The notes: generated by a model not told the origin, from the letters alone. DNA of 64,000 bases from Marispirochaeta sp963667435 (GCA_963667435.1 OY763414.1:2976001-3040000), one strand, 5' to 3'; shown: positions 8,010 through 18,191, counted from the first letter of the stretch. Program-made: numbers and translations.

Positions 8010-9758
8010 ATGAAATAAAAACGCAGTTTAATGACGAGTGTGTTGTCCTTTGTTGCAGGCAGCGTTGCTGTCAGTTTGATTATTTCTGCGGCATTTATTC
8101 TGATTCACACGCGTGTACTGGTCATGGATGGCCTTAAAGACCAGGCTTCTGTCATTACGAGTATCGTCGAAGTCGAGTTTTCCGTATTTTTTGATAAAGA
8201 GGATAACAGTGGTTGGAACGATCCGATGGAGCGCTCGCTCCAGCAGATTATGGCTTCCTCGGACAATCTTCTTGAAATAAACATCTATGAAATCCCAACC
8301 GGCAGGGCGGCAGCGTCTTCAGACATCAGTCTCAAGGGAAAGGCAGTTGATCCAGAAGATATCGAAGCTGCCCGGAATGACGAGACGGTCGTTCTTTTTG
8401 AAAAGGAAGATGGCATAAGCTTCATAGACGTGACGTCGCCACTGCACACTAATGGCAACATAGATTACGTGATGGGCATAAAAATCAGTACGGCTCAGGA
8501 ATTGGGGGAACTCAGGGCGACGGTATTTCAAACCCTTGGAATAGGTGTGTTTTTTCTCGCGATTGTCATTGTCATTATTTTGGTATTCTCACGCAGGCTT
8601 ATCAAACCAATCCTGTCAGTTGGCGAAGGGGTCAAGGATCTTGCAGTAGGTGACTCTGACCTGAAAAAACGTCTTCATGTTCGGCGACAGGATGAAATCG
8701 GCCGGCTTGCGTCAGATTTCAACACGTTCTCCGGCCAGTTGCAGGACTCATTCAGGAATATCAAAGACTCTCAGGCAGAGATCACCGAACTTGTTCAGCG
8801 GCTGGAAAAAAGTTCGGCAGCAACTACGAATGCAGTATTGACTGTTAAGTCGAGTATTGATTGTGTGCGTACCAGCGCCTCTGAGCAGACGGATAGTGCA
8901 CGGAATTCAGCGGCCACTGTTGAAGAAATCGCTCGCAGCATCGAGTCTCTCAATAAAACTATCGGCGACCAGGCGGAGCATGTATCCCAGGCTTCCGGGG
9001 CTATTGAGCAAATGACTGCCAATATTGCTTCGGTTTCTTCGGCGGTGGAAAAAATGTCCGACCAATTCGCCGATTTAGCACTTGCTGCCAAAGAAGGTAA
9101 AGGTGAACAGGAGTCTTCCGCGCTTCTTATTTAAAATATTTTTGAGCGGTCAAGTTCTCTACAGGATGCAAACTCTGTTATCTCGGTAATTGCCTCCCAG
9201 ACGAACCTGCTTGCCATGAACGCGGCGATAGAGGCAGCCCACGTCGGGAATGCCGGGAAAGGTTTTTCCGTTGTGGCCGACGAAATCAGGAAACTCGCGG
9301 AAAATGCGCAGGAGCAGTCGAAAAAAATCAGCCGTGATATTCATGTCGTGGAATCTGCAATTGTTGAGGTGGTTACATCGTCTGATCGCCTGGGAAACGC
9401 CTTCAGCAAAATTGATCATAGCATCAACCAGACGAAGGAGATCGTGAAGCTTGTTTCCGTGGCAATGGTAGAACAAAAATCCGGATCAGAGAATCTGCTC
9501 TCGTCGCTGCAATCTCTCAACTCGCTGACGGATGGGGTTCGCAGTGGATCAAGTGAGATGAACATGGGTAATGAATCTCTGGTGGAGGATGTGACCAAAG
9601 TTCGAAACCTTGCCTCTTCCATTGAGGAAGAGCTTTCTGTTGTATGGCAGGCTGCGGACGATCTTGACGAGAACGCGCGTAATGCCGCCCAGATGGCGGT
9701 GGATGCAGGTCATGCAATCCGTACTATGGAAGCTGCAGTCGGAAAATTTAAAATTTAA
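8010..9758 (+). pseudogene. methyl-accepting chemotaxis protein with premature stop
   Basis: One reading frame from 8031 to 9758 encodes a chemoreceptor: an N-terminal membrane helix, a short periplasmic domain, a second helix near residues 165-190, HAMP, and a cytoplasmic signalling domain. The frame is broken by a single in-frame TAA at 9132-9134, just before the hairpin tip; after it the text continues as SQTNLLAMNAAIEAAHVG and DEIRKLAENAQEQSKK. The N-terminus is also damaged: ATG at 8010 is followed at once by TAA, where MKxKTQFN is expected, so small indels lie at about 8013-8030. The upstream part alone (8031-9134) would lack the CheW/CheA-contact tip and could not signal. At least two lesions argue for a true pseudogene. 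Confidence 0.82.
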
Positions 9759-9813
9759 GAGCCCTAACGGTGTTTTATCTTGGTATTTCCAGTTTACAGA
9801 CCGGGGAGAGTTG

Positions 9814-11445
9814 TCAGCCCTCTTTCTTTTCCAGATAATAGTTATAGTCCCCTTCAAACACAGACATCTGTCCATGGTCAATTTCAAAAACCCTGTTAAC
9901 CAGGTGTTTAAGAAAATACCGGTCGTGGCTGACAATAATGACGGTGCCCTCAAACTCCTGAAGTGCTTCCAGCAAAACTTCCCGGCTGGCGATATCAAGG
10001 TGGTTTGTCGGCTCATCGAGCATCAGAAAATTGATGGGTCTGGCAAGCAGTGAGGCCAGCATTACCCGGCTTTTTTCCCCTCCCGAAAGTACCGAGATCC
10101 TCTTCTCTACATCGTCACCGGAAAACTGAAAGGCCCCCAGCAGGTTCATGATGCTGCCTTTTGATTCGGTGGGCAGCAGAGCAGACAGTTCCTCAAAAAT
10201 CGTGTTGGAGGAAGTCAGGCTGTCCCCGGAATACTGGCTGAAATAGCCGGGGGTAACAGAAGCGCCGAGCCCGCAGTTCCCGGAACTTGCTTCGGTCAGC
10301 CCCGCAATAACCTTGAGAAAGGTGGATTTTCCGGCGCCGTTGATTCCGGTCAGGGCAATTTTATTTCCCCGTTCCACTGCGCCGGTGATGCCATTGAATA
10401 CAGGATGGACCCCGCCGTCCTTAAGAGGCCACTCCTTGGCAAGGTCTTCCATGGTGACCACCATGTCGCCGCTCCGGGGGCAGGAAGCAAAGTTGAACTT
10501 CATTACCTTTGGTGCCGGGGGAACCACAATCCGCTCCATCTTTTCTATCATTTTTACCCGGGACTGGACCTGAGCCGCATGGGAGGCCCGGGCGGCAAAA
10601 CGGGCAATAAACTCCTCTTCCTTGGCAAGCATTGCCTGCTGCCGTTTCTGGGCCGCAACTAACTGTTCCCGCCTTATTGCCCGCTCAGTGAGGAAGAAGT
10701 CGTAATCCCCGCTGTAGGTCTGTATGGTTTCGCCTGCGGCCTCAATAGTGCGGCTGCAGATGCGGGTCATGAACTCCCGGTCGTGGCTGGTCATCATCAG
10801 TGCGCCTTTGAAGCTTTTAAGCCACTCTTCCATCCAGAGAATGGATTCCATGTCCAGGTGGTTGGTGGGTTCGTCCATTAAGAGCACATCCGGGTTGAGC
10901 AGCAGCACCCGGGCCAGAGCGATGCGCATTTTCCATCCGCCGCTGAAGCTTGCCATATCCAGCTGCTGACGGCTCTCGGCAATTCCGAGGCCGTCCAGAA
11001 TCGCCCTGGCTTCTGTCTCAAGCTCATAGCCGCCGATGTTCTGAAACTCCATCTGCACTTCACCGTAACGGGCCATGAATTTCTCCATGTCCTCATCGCT
11101 CATCTGCCCCATTGCCTCGGTATCACCCATGGTATGTTCCATCTCTTCCAGCTGCAGGCCTAATTCATAGACACTGCCTGCCCCCTGGAGCACTTCCTGA
11201 AACGCGGTTCTTCCGGCGCTTTCGCCTACATCCTGGGAGAAGTAACCGATAACGGTGCCGGGATCAACTGTTACTGTGCCGTCATCGGGCTGCTCTTCCC
11301 CCGTAATAAGACGGAAGATGGTAGTCTTGCCGGAGCCGTTGGGGCCAACCAGGCCGATACGGTCCTGGGGCCGGATAAGCAGGGAAGAATCCCTGAAGAG
11401 GATACGTTCGCCGTAGGCAACGCGGATACCGGACATGTTTATCAT
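9814..11445 (-). CDS. ABC-F family ATPase
   Basis: A 543-residue soluble protein with two ABC nucleotide-binding domains and no membrane segments. NBD1 has Walker A GPNGSGKTT and signature SFSGGWKMRIALA; NBD2 has GINGAGKST and LSGGEKSRVMLA; both are followed by LLMDEPTNHLD or LMLDEPTNHLD. The linker (QKRQQAMLAKEEEFIARF) is the charged helical arm of the class. ABC-F proteins act on ribosomes, in translation control or antibiotic protection; the subgroup here (Uup/YdiF/YkpA-like) is not resolved. I chose ATG 11445 over the longer frame to 11538 because it has AGGAG 9 nt upstream and a promoter lies inside the longer version. Convergent with the chemoreceptor pseudogene. Confidence 0.93.
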   Translation of the reverse strand: MINMSGIRVAYGERILFRDSSLLIRPQDRIGLVGPNGSGKTTIFRLITGEEQPDDGTVTVDPGTVIGYFSQDVGESAGRTAFQEVLQGAGSVYELGLQLEEMEHTMGDTEAMGQMSDEDMEKFMARYGEVQMEFQNIGGYELETEARAILDGLGIAESRQQLDMASFSGGWKMRIALARVLLLNPDVLLMDEPTNHLDMESILWMEEWLKSFKGALMMTSHDREFMTRICSRTIEAAGETIQTYSGDYDFFLTERAIRREQLVAAQKRQQAMLAKEEEFIARFAARASHAAQVQSRVKMIEKMERIVVPPAPKVMKFNFASCPRSGDMVVTMEDLAKEWPLKDGGVHPVFNGITGAVERGNKIALTGINGAGKSTFLKVIAGLTEASSGNCGLGASVTPGYFSQYSGDSLTSSNTIFEELSALLPTESKGSIMNLLGAFQFSGDDVEKRISVLSGGEKSRVMLASLLARPINFLMLDEPTNHLDIASREVLLEALQEFEGTVIIVSHDRYFLKHLVNRVFEIDHGQMSVFEGDYNYYLEKKEG

Positions 11446-11481
11446 TGAATGGGGCTCCTGACTGTAGGGTGAATCGCGCTG

Positions 11482-11511
11482 ATTGTACTGTGTCGGTTTA
11501 GGGAGTGTCAA
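11482..11511 (-). promoter_or_regulatory. promoter of the ABC-F gene
   Basis: On the minus strand: TTGACA (complement of 11506-11511), an 18-nt spacer and TACAAT (complement of 11482-11487). The transcript would begin about 30 nt before ATG 11445, which supports that start. The remaining 11512-11790 is AT-rich and probably holds the divergent TRAP promoter, for example TTGAAA at 11709 with AATAAT at 11734 (weak, 19-nt spacer). Confidence 0.6.
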
Positions 11512-11790
11512 TTTGGTCACTCTTACCTTTGATTTCAATTAGACGGATGTTTTTAGTACTATAATGGGCATGTGAGAACCGGAAAATACTGATATTGTCC
11601 GGCTTTCATTATTGTTACTACTTTTCAAGTGTTCGGAGAGTTAAGAAACTAACACAAGCTATTTTTGACTACTTTTACGCTGTTTAGACTAATAAATGTT
11701 AGTAGAAATTGAAAACTGTTAATTTACATCTCAAATAATCAGCTCATAAAATTATTGGTAACCTTATCTATCAAAAAAGGAGAAATAGAT

Positions 11791-12813
11791 ATGTTGTCAA
11801 ACAAAACACTGCGAAGAATTCTGGTTTCCCTATTATTGTTATGCTTTTCATCTACAATTATGTTCGCCGCAGGTCAGTCCGAGGATAAAAAGCCTCAAGT
11901 ACTAAAAATTGCAAATTATTTTGCACCAGATCATCCGGTTAATAAAAATCTGGAAGACATCTTCAAGAAGACAGTTGAAAGTGAGACTGACTTGGTTGTA
12001 GAGATTTATCCTTCCAATCAGCTTGGTGGAGAATCAGAGTTTTCTGAAGGAGTTATGATTGGAAACATTGAAATGGCTGTTACAGGTAATATTTGGGAAC
12101 TCTACAATGAGGATATTGCCTTTACACAGCTTCCCTATGTTTTTGTCAGTGTCGACCATGCTAATGCCATTATGAATGGCGAGGTCGGGAAAAAAGTATA
12201 TAGTGAGTTATTCAGTCCTATCGGGATCAAAGTTCTCGGATATTTTTCCCAAGGTGGTAGAGCCCTTTCAAACAATGTCCGCCCCATTGATTCTCCTGCA
12301 GATGCTGAAGGTATAAAGATGCGGACATGGCAGGGAACCACCATAATCGAAATCATGGAAAGATTTGGTTTTGATGTAACAGTTATGGGCATGGATGAGT
12401 TATTCACCGCTTTGCAGCAGGGTGTTGTAAATGCCCAGGACAATCCTGTTTCTGCTACCTACCATAATGGCTGGTTTGAAGTCCTTGATTATGTTTCTTT
12501 GACAAACCATATCATATCGCCCAATTATTTTGTAATCAACGAGAAAGCCTTTGAGGGTTTAACTGACCAGCAAAGGTCGGTTATAGAGAAAGCTGCAAAG
12601 CAGGCAATTGCGAAAACACAGGCGGACATAGTTGCTGATGAAGAAAGTATTGTTAAACTCATTCAGGATGAGATGGGAGTACAAGTATCCTACTGTGATA
12701 TTAAACCCTTCATGGAAAAGGTTCTTCCGATGATAAATGAGTATAAAGAAAAGCATCCTGCTGTAAGTGGTATTATTGATGAGATTCAAGATACCGGAAA
12801 GGATTTCCTTTAA
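11791..12813 (+). CDS. dctP: TRAP transporter solute-binding protein DctP
   Basis: A 340-residue periplasmic binding protein of the DctP/TAXI-DctP superfamily, capturing an organic acid for the DctQM permease. The signal peptide ends near AAGQSE; family motifs include NQLGGESEFSEGVMIGNIEMA, GIKMRTWQ and the ligand-carboxylate region LFTALQQGVVNAQDNPVS, whose Arg and Asn normally hold the substrate carboxylate. ATG at 11791 has AAAGGAGA upstream. First gene of dctP-dctQ-dctM-dctP2. The substrate is not known; the class favours C4-dicarboxylates and sugar acids. Confidence 0.92.
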   Translation: MLSNKTLRRILVSLLLLCFSSTIMFAAGQSEDKKPQVLKIANYFAPDHPVNKNLEDIFKKTVESETDLVVEIYPSNQLGGESEFSEGVMIGNIEMAVTGNIWELYNEDIAFTQLPYVFVSVDHANAIMNGEVGKKVYSELFSPIGIKVLGYFSQGGRALSNNVRPIDSPADAEGIKMRTWQGTTIIEIMERFGFDVTVMGMDELFTALQQGVVNAQDNPVSATYHNGWFEVLDYVSLTNHIISPNYFVINEKAFEGLTDQQRSVIEKAAKQAIAKTQADIVADEESIVKLIQDEMGVQVSYCDIKPFMEKVLPMINEYKEKHPAVSGIIDEIQDTGKDFL

Positions 12814-12840
12814 TTAACTTATAAAGAATATCCAAAGTAC

Positions 12841-12885
12841 AATTTGGACACACAATAGAATTACATCGATTTGTGTGTCCAAATT
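12841..12885 (+). repeat. 15-bp inverted repeat between dctP and dctQ
   Basis: Perfect arms AATTTGGACACACAA (12841-12855) and TTGTGTGTCCAAATT (12871-12885) around a 15-nt loop. With no T-run it is unlikely to be a full terminator; its place between the binding-protein and permease genes suggests an mRNA-stabilising or attenuating hairpin that keeps DctP more abundant than the permease (inference). Confidence 0.75.
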
Positions 12886-12906
12886 ATTAATAGGAGAACT
12901 TATCTT

Positions 12907-13449
12907 GTGAACATATATACCTATATGGTTGATAAGATTGCCTTTATTGTTTCGAAAATACTACAGCTGATATTAGCAGTATTAGTAGCCGTAGTATCTG
13001 CTAATATTTTATTACGGTATGTCGGTCATTCTCTGAAATGGGCAGATGAATTAGCCAGGCTGCTTTTTGTCTGGACATCATTTCTCGGGATGTATATTGC
13101 ATACAGCAAAAATGAACATCCGGCATTTACGCTGTTTGTTGATAAATTTGTAGCAAACAGTCTATTGAGAGCGAAGCTCACATCACTTCTTATTTACCTC
13201 TTAGTATCTATATTCCTGGTGATCGTCCTATATGGCGGAATTGTATATATCAACCACGCAAAAATACAGACCACTGCTGTTTTGAGAATTTCTGTAGGCT
13301 GGATGTATTCCGCTGCACCGGTTGGTGTCGGACTCATGCTTCTTGATACTGCAAAAAGAGTACTCAAAATTATTGGGGCTACGGATGTAAAGCATATAAG
13401 CAAAAATATAGAAGACATCGACGTTGGAGATAAATCATGGAAACAGTAA
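12907..13449 (+). CDS. dctQ: TRAP transporter small permease DctQ
   Basis: A 180-residue four-helix membrane protein of the DctQ family, the small subunit of the TRAP permease. Motifs include NILLRYVGHSLKWADELARLLFVWTSFLG, the usual helix-2/3 signature. The start is GTG 12907, 9 nt after AGGAGA; longer starts upstream fall inside the intergenic hairpin. It overlaps dctM by 13 nt, which indicates translational coupling. Confidence 0.9.
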   Translation: MNIYTYMVDKIAFIVSKILQLILAVLVAVVSANILLRYVGHSLKWADELARLLFVWTSFLGMYIAYSKNEHPAFTLFVDKFVANSLLRAKLTSLLIYLLVSIFLVIVLYGGIVYINHAKIQTTAVLRISVGWMYSAAPVGVGLMLLDTAKRVLKIIGATDVKHISKNIEDIDVGDKSWKQ

Positions 13450-14711
13450 TTTTCTTTATAGTTGTATTATTTATAACTATTCTGATTGGTGTCCCAATTG
13501 GATTCGGTGTTGGAATAACTGCTGTTAGCGTCATGTTCTTTCTTGATATGAACAATATGATGATGATAGCACGCAGATTAATTACCGGAGTAGATATATA
13601 TACCTTACTGGCAATACCATTCTTTATGCTTGCCGGTGAAGTTATGAATGGATCCGGGATAGTGAAAGACCTTCTGCTTTTCTCGCGGGCCCTGGTAGGA
13701 AGATTTGTAGGAGGCCTTGCGCACGTTAATGTTCTGATGAGTATGTTGTTTGCAGGATTGTCAGGATCTTCCGTAGCAGACACTTCTGCGATTGGGTCTA
13801 TTCTGATTCCCATGATGCAGGAGGAAGGGTATGATCGTCCATTCTCAGTAGCAATTACCTGCTCGTCATCACTAATCGGAGTTATAATACCACCAAGTAT
13901 TCCCATGATTATCCTTGGTGCAATAGCTCAAATTTCTATAGTTAAGCTTTTTCTCGGCGGCGCCATACCGGGATTAATTGTCGGTTTCGCCTTGATGGGA
14001 CTATCTTATGTTTTTGCAAAAAAAAGGAACTATCCTGTTGGGGAGAAAGTCCCTTTTGTAGACTTTATAAAAGTCTGTAAGCACACAATATGGGCACTAA
14101 TCCTTCCTCTGATTATTCTCGGCGGTATTCTCAGCGGAATATTTACTGCAACAGAAGCCGGAGCAATTGCGGCACTGTATGCAGTTATAATAGGAAGGCT
14201 GGTTTATAAAGTCCAATGGAAAGCCTATCCTGATATGCTGCTGAAAGCTACCATTAACACGGGAATAGTAATGCTTGTTTGCGGTACTGCCATGATATTA
14301 ACATGGTATTTAGCAACTGCACAGGTTCCTCAGGAAATTACTAATTTTATGCTCGGTTTTACCAGCAACAAATTTGTCTTTCTCTTGATCCTTAACATTA
14401 CATTATTCATTGTTGGTATGGTAATTGATATGACTCCAGCATTATTCCTGCTGGTGCCGATACTTTTACCAGTCAGCACTTCTTTTGGCATCGATCCCAT
14501 ACATTTCGGTGTTATTATGGTTACTAACTTGGCTGTTGGATTAATTACTCCTCCAGTTGGAACCGTGTTGTATGTTGGAACATCTATAGGCAGAATCGGG
14601 ATTCATACTTTAGTAAAAGAATTGATTCCAATCTATGGCGTACTTTTTCTTGTTGTATTGATGGTCACCTATGTAACCCCAGCGGTACTCTGGATTCCAT
14701 CTTTATTGTAA
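13437..14711 (+). CDS. dctM: TRAP transporter large permease DctM
   Basis: A 424-residue membrane protein with about 12 helices, the sodium-coupled transport subunit of TRAP systems. Characteristic text includes GVPIGFGVGITAVSVMF, FFMLAGEVMNGSGIV, AGLSGSSVADTSAIGSI and a late NLAVGLITPPVGTVLYV. Full length for DctM. ATG 13437 lies within the end of dctQ. A second solute-binding protein follows after a hairpin. Confidence 0.95.
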   Translation: METVIFFIVVLFITILIGVPIGFGVGITAVSVMFFLDMNNMMMIARRLITGVDIYTLLAIPFFMLAGEVMNGSGIVKDLLLFSRALVGRFVGGLAHVNVLMSMLFAGLSGSSVADTSAIGSILIPMMQEEGYDRPFSVAITCSSSLIGVIIPPSIPMIILGAIAQISIVKLFLGGAIPGLIVGFALMGLSYVFAKKRNYPVGEKVPFVDFIKVCKHTIWALILPLIILGGILSGIFTATEAGAIAALYAVIIGRLVYKVQWKAYPDMLLKATINTGIVMLVCGTAMILTWYLATAQVPQEITNFMLGFTSNKFVFLLILNITLFIVGMVIDMTPALFLLVPILLPVSTSFGIDPIHFGVIMVTNLAVGLITPPVGTVLYVGTSIGRIGIHTLVKELIPIYGVLFLVVLMVTYVTPAVLWIPSLL

Positions 14712-14729
14712 ATAACTAAACTATTCTCG

Positions 14730-14758
14730 GGGGCAGCGAATAGAGAAGACGCTGCCTC
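14730..14758 (+). repeat. hairpin between dctM and dctP2
   Basis: GGGGCAGCG (14730-14738) pairs with CGCTGCCTC (14750-14758), one G-T pair, 11-nt loop. There is no T-run. Probably a partial attenuator or RNA-stability element in the operon. Confidence 0.45.
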
Positions 14759-14789
14759 TACTACAGCTTGTTATCTACAGGGAGAGGAG

Positions 14790-15848
14790 ATGAATAGCGG
14801 TAAGTCAAATATCTGTCTACTACTGATTCTGGTAATATTGATTGCCTTCACCGGCTGTGATGGAAGACCATCTGTTCCTGCAGTAAACATCGACAGTCCC
14901 TCGGAGACACAAGCAGCGTCAAACAAAGTCATTACCCTGAAGATTGCAAATTATTACGCGGAAAATCATCCCCAAAATATTGCCCTGAATGATGTTTTCA
15001 GGCCTATGATTGAGTCCGGCAGCAAAGGATCTATCAGGGTAGAGATTTATCCCGATAACCAGCTTGGAGCTGAAAAAGTTTTCATTGAAGGCACCAAACG
15101 TGGAACTATTGAAATGTGCATCATGGGGATGATGTTAGCCGAAGACTATCCCCGGCTTAAAATCGTCGAGTTCCCCTATATTTTCGAAGATGTTGATATG
15201 GGGTTTACCCTTCTGAATGGTGAAATAGGATCAGAACTAACCGAAGGTATTATTGAAAATGAAAATATTAGGCCACTTGCTTGGAACGTTAATGGAATTC
15301 GTGCCATATCCAACAGTAGAAAACCTATAAATTCCCTCGACGACTGCGCAGGCCTTAAGCTGCGGGTTCCTCAGGTGAAACACTTCATTGAAATGGCTAA
15401 ATCCCTGGGTTTCACTGTTGTTACCATGCCGATGTCTGAAATATTCACAGCACTGCAGCAGAAAGTGGTAGATGGCCAGGAAAATCCACCGACGACAGTC
15501 CTTACCAGTGGGTGGTATGAGGTTCAGAAATATATTGCCTTAACGAATCATATGATCGGATACAATATCATCGCAATAAACGAAGGATTCTATCAGGAAC
15601 TTTCAGATGAGCAGAAACAAATTATCGAAAAAGCTGTAGAAGTATTCGCTCAAAAAGAACTGGAGTTGTATAAAGCCGCTGCGGCAAAGGATGTGGAGAT
15701 ACTGAAATCCAAAGGGATTCAGATAACCACCCCCGACTTACATTCCTTCAGGGAGGCAGCACTGCCGGTACATAAAGCGATGTTGAATGATTTTCCGCAA
15801 ATTAGAAGTACCTACGAGAAACTCATTGCTGAGCAAAAAAAATTCTAA
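14790..15848 (+). CDS. dctP: second TRAP solute-binding protein, lipoprotein form
   Basis: A 352-residue DctP homologue. It starts with a lipoprotein signal ending in the lipobox-like AFTGC (Cys23), so it is probably anchored to the membrane, unlike the first DctP. Matching motifs are NQLGAEKVFIEGTKRG, GLKLRVPQ and IFTALQQKVVDGQENP. ATG at 14790 follows GGGAGAGGAG. It is in the same operon as dctPQM, 78 nt after dctM. Two binding proteins for one permease may widen substrate range or affinity; the pair is clearly paralogous but far from identical. Confidence 0.9.
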   Translation: MNSGKSNICLLLILVILIAFTGCDGRPSVPAVNIDSPSETQAASNKVITLKIANYYAENHPQNIALNDVFRPMIESGSKGSIRVEIYPDNQLGAEKVFIEGTKRGTIEMCIMGMMLAEDYPRLKIVEFPYIFEDVDMGFTLLNGEIGSELTEGIIENENIRPLAWNVNGIRAISNSRKPINSLDDCAGLKLRVPQVKHFIEMAKSLGFTVVTMPMSEIFTALQQKVVDGQENPPTTVLTSGWYEVQKYIALTNHMIGYNIIAINEGFYQELSDEQKQIIEKAVEVFAQKELELYKAAAAKDVEILKSKGIQITTPDLHSFREAALPVHKAMLNDFPQIRSTYEKLIAEQKKF

Positions 15849-15863
15849 TATCTTTATAGCCCT

Positions 15864-18191
15864 TCAACCCTTTTCACGAAACTGTTTCGGTGTCATCCCT
15901 TCATATTTTTTAAAAGTTCTGAGAAAGCTTTGTATGTTGTTGAATCCAACTTTAAAGCCAACTTCCTTAATCGAAAAATTTGTTTCCTTCAAATAAGCTC
16001 GTGCTTTCTCGATGCGTTTTTCACTCAAATAGTCGACATACTTCTTTTTTAGATTATCCTTAAATATTTTACTAACATAAGTCGGGCTGAAGCCAACGAG
16101 TTCAGCCACCTCACTCAAAGATATTTCTTTTTCCAGATGTGAATCAATATATTCAACTATTCTTTCGACGTTTCTATCAATTCTTTTGTCATGAAAAGCG
16201 CTTATAGCATCAATAATTTTGATGCTGATAACTTTTAACCATGATTCTATTTCTGTCAGGGTTTCCTGTTTTGACAAATCATGGAATAAGTCGTATTCCT
16301 TCCCAAATATATCATCAACTTTCATTCCGATTCCCATTATGACTTCTACCATCGAGCTGAGTATGTTCATAAAAGTTTGTTCCAAATATTTGTTCCGGAC
16401 GGCGCCATTTCTCTGTATTTCAAGAATAAAATCGGAAATCAAATGTTCTACATTTTCCCGGTCTCCAACTTTAATGTTGCTGATTATCGCTTTTTCTTTC
16501 TCGGAATTGTAATTAGAAAAATCACTCGTCTGAGATTCAATTTCACTTATATCAATTATCTGGTTTTTCCCCTGGTACAAGGTATATCTGAGAGCTTCAA
16601 CAGCTTCTAAATAGGATTGATTTAGATTATTAATATCACTATGCAGCCGCCCGACTCCAAGAGTTACGGTAAACGGAAAGACAAGGGCAATTTGTTCTTT
16701 AATATCTTCTGCTAAAGCCAGTGACATTTCATGGGCTGTTATTGCGGGAAGTTTTTCCTTAAAAGTGATAATCACCGCAATCTTGTCGGGATCCATCTCA
16801 AGGCAGATGTTCCTGTGCCGCTTATTGATTACCTTTTCCAGAGTATCGATAAGGCTTACCTTGAAGATGTTTCGTTTTTCTGCATAAAATTTCTCACACA
16901 TTTCTTCATAATCGTCTATCTGAATAATGATTACCATGAAATTATTTGACTGATATTCAATGCCGAGAAACTCAAGCTTTTCCTCTATATCTTTCTTATT
17001 TGTATTTATTCCATGAATGAGCTGGAAGAAAAGCCTCTCCTGTATAATTGGTTTTAATTGTTCAAGACGTTTCTCCATATCCCGGTTCTCGTCAACAACA
17101 TGGGAATACGCTTGGCCTAGAAAATCGTATTCATTGCGAATTTTTTTCTGTGCTGAAGAATAAGAATATTTTCTTGTCTGCGAAATTAGATTTAAAAGGT
17201 TCTCTATGGGATTATAAATGCCCCGTGTAACCATAAGTGAAAGAAACAGGCTGAATAATATGTAAACTGCTGAGACGACGAGTATTGCCAGAGTGACTGT
17301 ATTGGAATCGGCGAAGAGTTTATTTGCTGAAATGATATAGATAAACTTCCAATTATTTCGCTCCACCGGTAAGAATGAACAATACATCCTTTGCGTCTCA
17401 GTGACACTTTGAAAAAATCCGTGGTCCTGCTGGAGCACCTCATTTGAATATGTCAATCCTTTAATACTTTGGTAGAGCTCATCTTTAACACTGTGAGAAA
17501 CAATCACCCCGGAACTATTGACTGCGTATAAAATGCCGTCATTCTGCAGTGTTGTGCCGGCAGTACTGCTGTAAAAACTGTCTTCCCTCAGATTAACTAC
17601 TATCGCACCAAGCTTACTGCCGGATAAAAAAGGTATATTTGAAATGAGGGTTATACAGTTGGATTGGTTGTTGTTGTAATTTGCTATAGGACGTGTATCA
17701 AGATACAGGAAAGGAGAATCTTTTTGTTGGTACAGATCAACCCAGGCTTGATCAAGAAAACTATCAATTGGATATATATTCCCGTTGGAATGAAATACGG
17801 TCCCATCGGTAATACTGTAAAAATAAACAGATTCAATATACTGGTTCGAGGCAACAACATTTTTCAGTGTATTCAGTATAGAAACATTTCGACTGAAAGT
17901 ATTTATATGTGGAGCGATAACAGCCTGGATGACATTTGCATCTTGGGCCAGCTGCCGCATAGTGCGTTCGGCCTCGTTGAATATCAAATCAACCATCTGG
18001 ACAGTTTTCCATAGCATTTCCATGTTGACAATTTTGATCTGTTTTTCGATGGCAAAGGTCGACTTCTTATAGATAATCCAATTAGCAAGAAGTACGGGAA
18101 TAATGGTTATGAGAATCAGCACGAGAAGGATCCGGGTAAATACGCTGTTAAATCTAAAGTCTTTTAAATACTCACTTCTCAAAACATTCAA
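15864..18191 (-). CDS. membrane-anchored AraC-family regulator
   Basis: A 775-residue sensor-regulator. TM1 at about residues 18-40, an extracytoplasmic Cache-like domain (about 41-295), TM2 near 300-322, a cytoplasmic helical and degenerate GGDEF-like region (FPFTVTLGVGRLHSDINNL), and a C-terminal AraC DNA-binding domain (about 675-775: ISLSEVAELVGFSPTYVSKIFK and SIKEVGFKVGFNNIQSFLRTFKK). This layout is typical of the one-protein YesN-like sensors of sugar and organic-acid uptake genes. It is convergent with dctP2, 15 nt apart, so it is the likely regulator of the TRAP operon (inference). ATG 18191 follows AAAGG. Confidence 0.9.
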   Translation of the reverse strand: MNVLRSEYLKDFRFNSVFTRILLVLILITIIPVLLANWIIYKKSTFAIEKQIKIVNMEMLWKTVQMVDLIFNEAERTMRQLAQDANVIQAVIAPHINTFSRNVSILNTLKNVVASNQYIESVYFYSITDGTVFHSNGNIYPIDSFLDQAWVDLYQQKDSPFLYLDTRPIANYNNNQSNCITLISNIPFLSGSKLGAIVVNLREDSFYSSTAGTTLQNDGILYAVNSSGVIVSHSVKDELYQSIKGLTYSNEVLQQDHGFFQSVTETQRMYCSFLPVERNNWKFIYIISANKLFADSNTVTLAILVVSAVYILFSLFLSLMVTRGIYNPIENLLNLISQTRKYSYSSAQKKIRNEYDFLGQAYSHVVDENRDMEKRLEQLKPIIQERLFFQLIHGINTNKKDIEEKLEFLGIEYQSNNFMVIIIQIDDYEEMCEKFYAEKRNIFKVSLIDTLEKVINKRHRNICLEMDPDKIAVIITFKEKLPAITAHEMSLALAEDIKEQIALVFPFTVTLGVGRLHSDINNLNQSYLEAVEALRYTLYQGKNQIIDISEIESQTSDFSNYNSEKEKAIISNIKVGDRENVEHLISDFILEIQRNGAVRNKYLEQTFMNILSSMVEVIMGIGMKVDDIFGKEYDLFHDLSKQETLTEIESWLKVISIKIIDAISAFHDKRIDRNVERIVEYIDSHLEKEISLSEVAELVGFSPTYVSKIFKDNLKKKYVDYLSEKRIEKARAYLKETNFSIKEVGFKVGFNNIQSFLRTFKKYEGMTPKQFREKG

